From positions 124,001 through 188,000 of the forward strand of contig NW_019029003.1 in NCBI RefSeq assembly GCF_002105155.1: a stretch of 64,000 nt of DNA. The letters are read 5' to 3'. The position numbers and the translations under genes were made by a program. Shown here piece by piece: positions 63,428-64,000 of the stretch; within the stretch, counting starts at the first letter, position 1; the number at the start of each line of letters is the position of its first letter. Origin of the DNA: Lobosporangium transversale. Its lineage: Eukaryota; Mortierellomycota; Mortierellomycetes; Mortierellales; Mortierellaceae. The notes beneath the pieces were generated by a model, which had not been told where the DNA came from, ran no database searches, and saw only the letters and a program-made list of their open reading frames with translations.

Positions 63428-63458
<31 letters not shown>
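58866..63458. other. 4.6-kb mainly non-coding region
   Basis: Contains a C-rich run (about 58972-58995), AT-rich sequence, a T tract at 59711-59732, the candidate small gene at 60197-60663, T tracts (60768-60792, 60984-61008, 62540-62566), A tracts (61949-61966, 62126-62144) and CT-rich leader-like sequence. Protein-like short frames occur near 62425-62540 but cannot be joined to anything. No RNA gene was recognised. Confidence 0.45.
60197..60663 (+). CDS. Candidate five-exon gene for a 76-residue basic protein
   Basis: Exons 60197-60203, 60277-60347, 60397-60484, 60525-60573 and 60648-60663 give 231 nt in phase throughout, ending TGA. The best exons are 3 and 4: after TTTAG the frame reads AITMRMNEFSSEHNGAIIGL then KRPSNREEY, and across a 40-nt intron DPRYYIAKRGWATSIDR; the last exon adds SPSL. 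Exon 2 is basic (PIRRRKLETGRRKTLR). Exon 1, with only 7 nt and a GAG acceptor after it, is the weakest part, so the true start may lie elsewhere. No ORF of this gene exceeds 60 codons unspliced. I do not recognise the family. Confidence 0.4.
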
Positions 63459-63462
<4 letters not shown>

Positions 63463-64000
63463 CCTCCTTGTTTGCCAGCTGGAGCAGCCGACACTCCAGA
63501 CCATCTTCGCACCTTTCCAATGCTGATTCCACAGCAACACGAACTTCTCGTCCCTTTGGTGCACTTCCTCTTGACCATCCCCGATCCACCCCTCTTCCTT
63601 CTTTTCCTCCTTCCTCTTCTTCATCTTCTCATTCCATTTCACTGTATCCTCTTTTGGGACAACCACAAGGTTCATACAAGTCTTCTACGCAGCCAGTCCA
63701 ATCCAACGACACCCGTCGCCTCTCTCGCGCGTCAACTATATCCTCATTCTCATCCACAACTCCTCCGAAGAGGCCAGCCCCTCCTCCCCCTCGTCCCACC
63801 ACCACTTACTCTGCTTTGTCCTCACCTTCCCCATTTGCAACATCTACCGAAAGAAGTCTTCGTTCTTCGCACGAAACATCTACTTATTCACAATCTTCGA
63901 ACCCTCCCTTGGCCCCTGTCCACTCTTCGTCCTTATCCTCCACCTCTACTTCCACGCGGCGAGTCCGCGCATGGACGTCTGTTGACATCTCTACAGCACA
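63459..64000 (+). CDS. Ser/Pro-rich protein, N-terminal part (runs off window)
   Basis: The frame opens with ATG 63459, placed directly after a run of more than 20 A, and stays open to the last base (180 codons). It starts MPSLFASWSSRHSRP and continues Ser/Thr/Pro-rich with runs of Ser, PPKRPAPPPPRPTTT and many basic-Ser sites (RRLSRAST). This is a disordered N-terminus of a larger protein whose domains lie outside the window. An upstream exon cannot be excluded, but no AG acceptor precedes the ATG closely. Confidence 0.6.

Overview
This window is nuclear DNA from a filamentous fungus. Genes are intron-rich with GT-AG introns, mostly 100-150 bp. Encoded proteins are long and rich in Ser, Pro and Gln, and the non-coding DNA is full of A and T homopolymers of 15-40 bases. 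The gene content, a CxxC small-protein family and an apparent fragment of a family expanded in Mortierellaceae point to Mucoromycota, probably Mortierellomycotina. That placement is inference; no rRNA or mitochondrial marker is present.

Layout. 0.4-2.5 kb: Cdc42 GTPase on the minus strand, divergent from the pyruvate dehydrogenase E1-alpha gene (3.5-5.1 kb). 5.3-8.1 kb: a transposon-rich patch holding a 5'-truncated LINE with an RNase H domain, a tRNA-Glu(UUC), and a 645-bp element with terminal inverted repeats. 9.6-10.3 kb: small CxxC protein. 10.6-13.1 kb: acidic, His/Ser-rich protein of unknown function. 15.8-19.0 kb: protein with a likely N-terminal winged helix. 20.2-24.2 kb: 1309-residue protein with a myristoylation-like N-terminus. 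24.3-27.5 kb: KRI1 ribosome biogenesis factor. 27.7-34.5 kb: large membrane protein of the fungal TRP-like/flavin-carrier type (minus). 36.6-39.9 kb: RhoGAP. 40.2-43.3 kb: relics and a small coiled-coil gene. 43.7-45.5 kb: fasciclin (FAS1) membrane protein. 46.0-47.6 kb: signal peptide peptidase. 48.4-50.0 kb: coding-like blocks that do not assemble into one clear gene. 51.1-56.3 kb: three-repeat MYB transcription factor with a 2.3-kb first intron. 56.8-58.9 kb: WD40 protein. 58.9-63.5 kb: mostly non-coding, with a candidate five-exon 76-residue gene at 60.2-60.7 kb. 63.5-64.0 kb: the start of a Ser/Pro-rich protein that runs off the end.

I assembled the gene models by hand from splice sites and checked each for phase and total length. 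Most genes are unrelated housekeeping or signalling functions, and I see no biosynthetic or defence cluster. Cdc42 and the RhoGAP could act on the same cycle, but they are 34 kb apart and nothing in the sequence links them. The least explained parts are the TIR element, the winged-helix protein, the cryptic 76-residue gene and the systematic poly(A) tracts.
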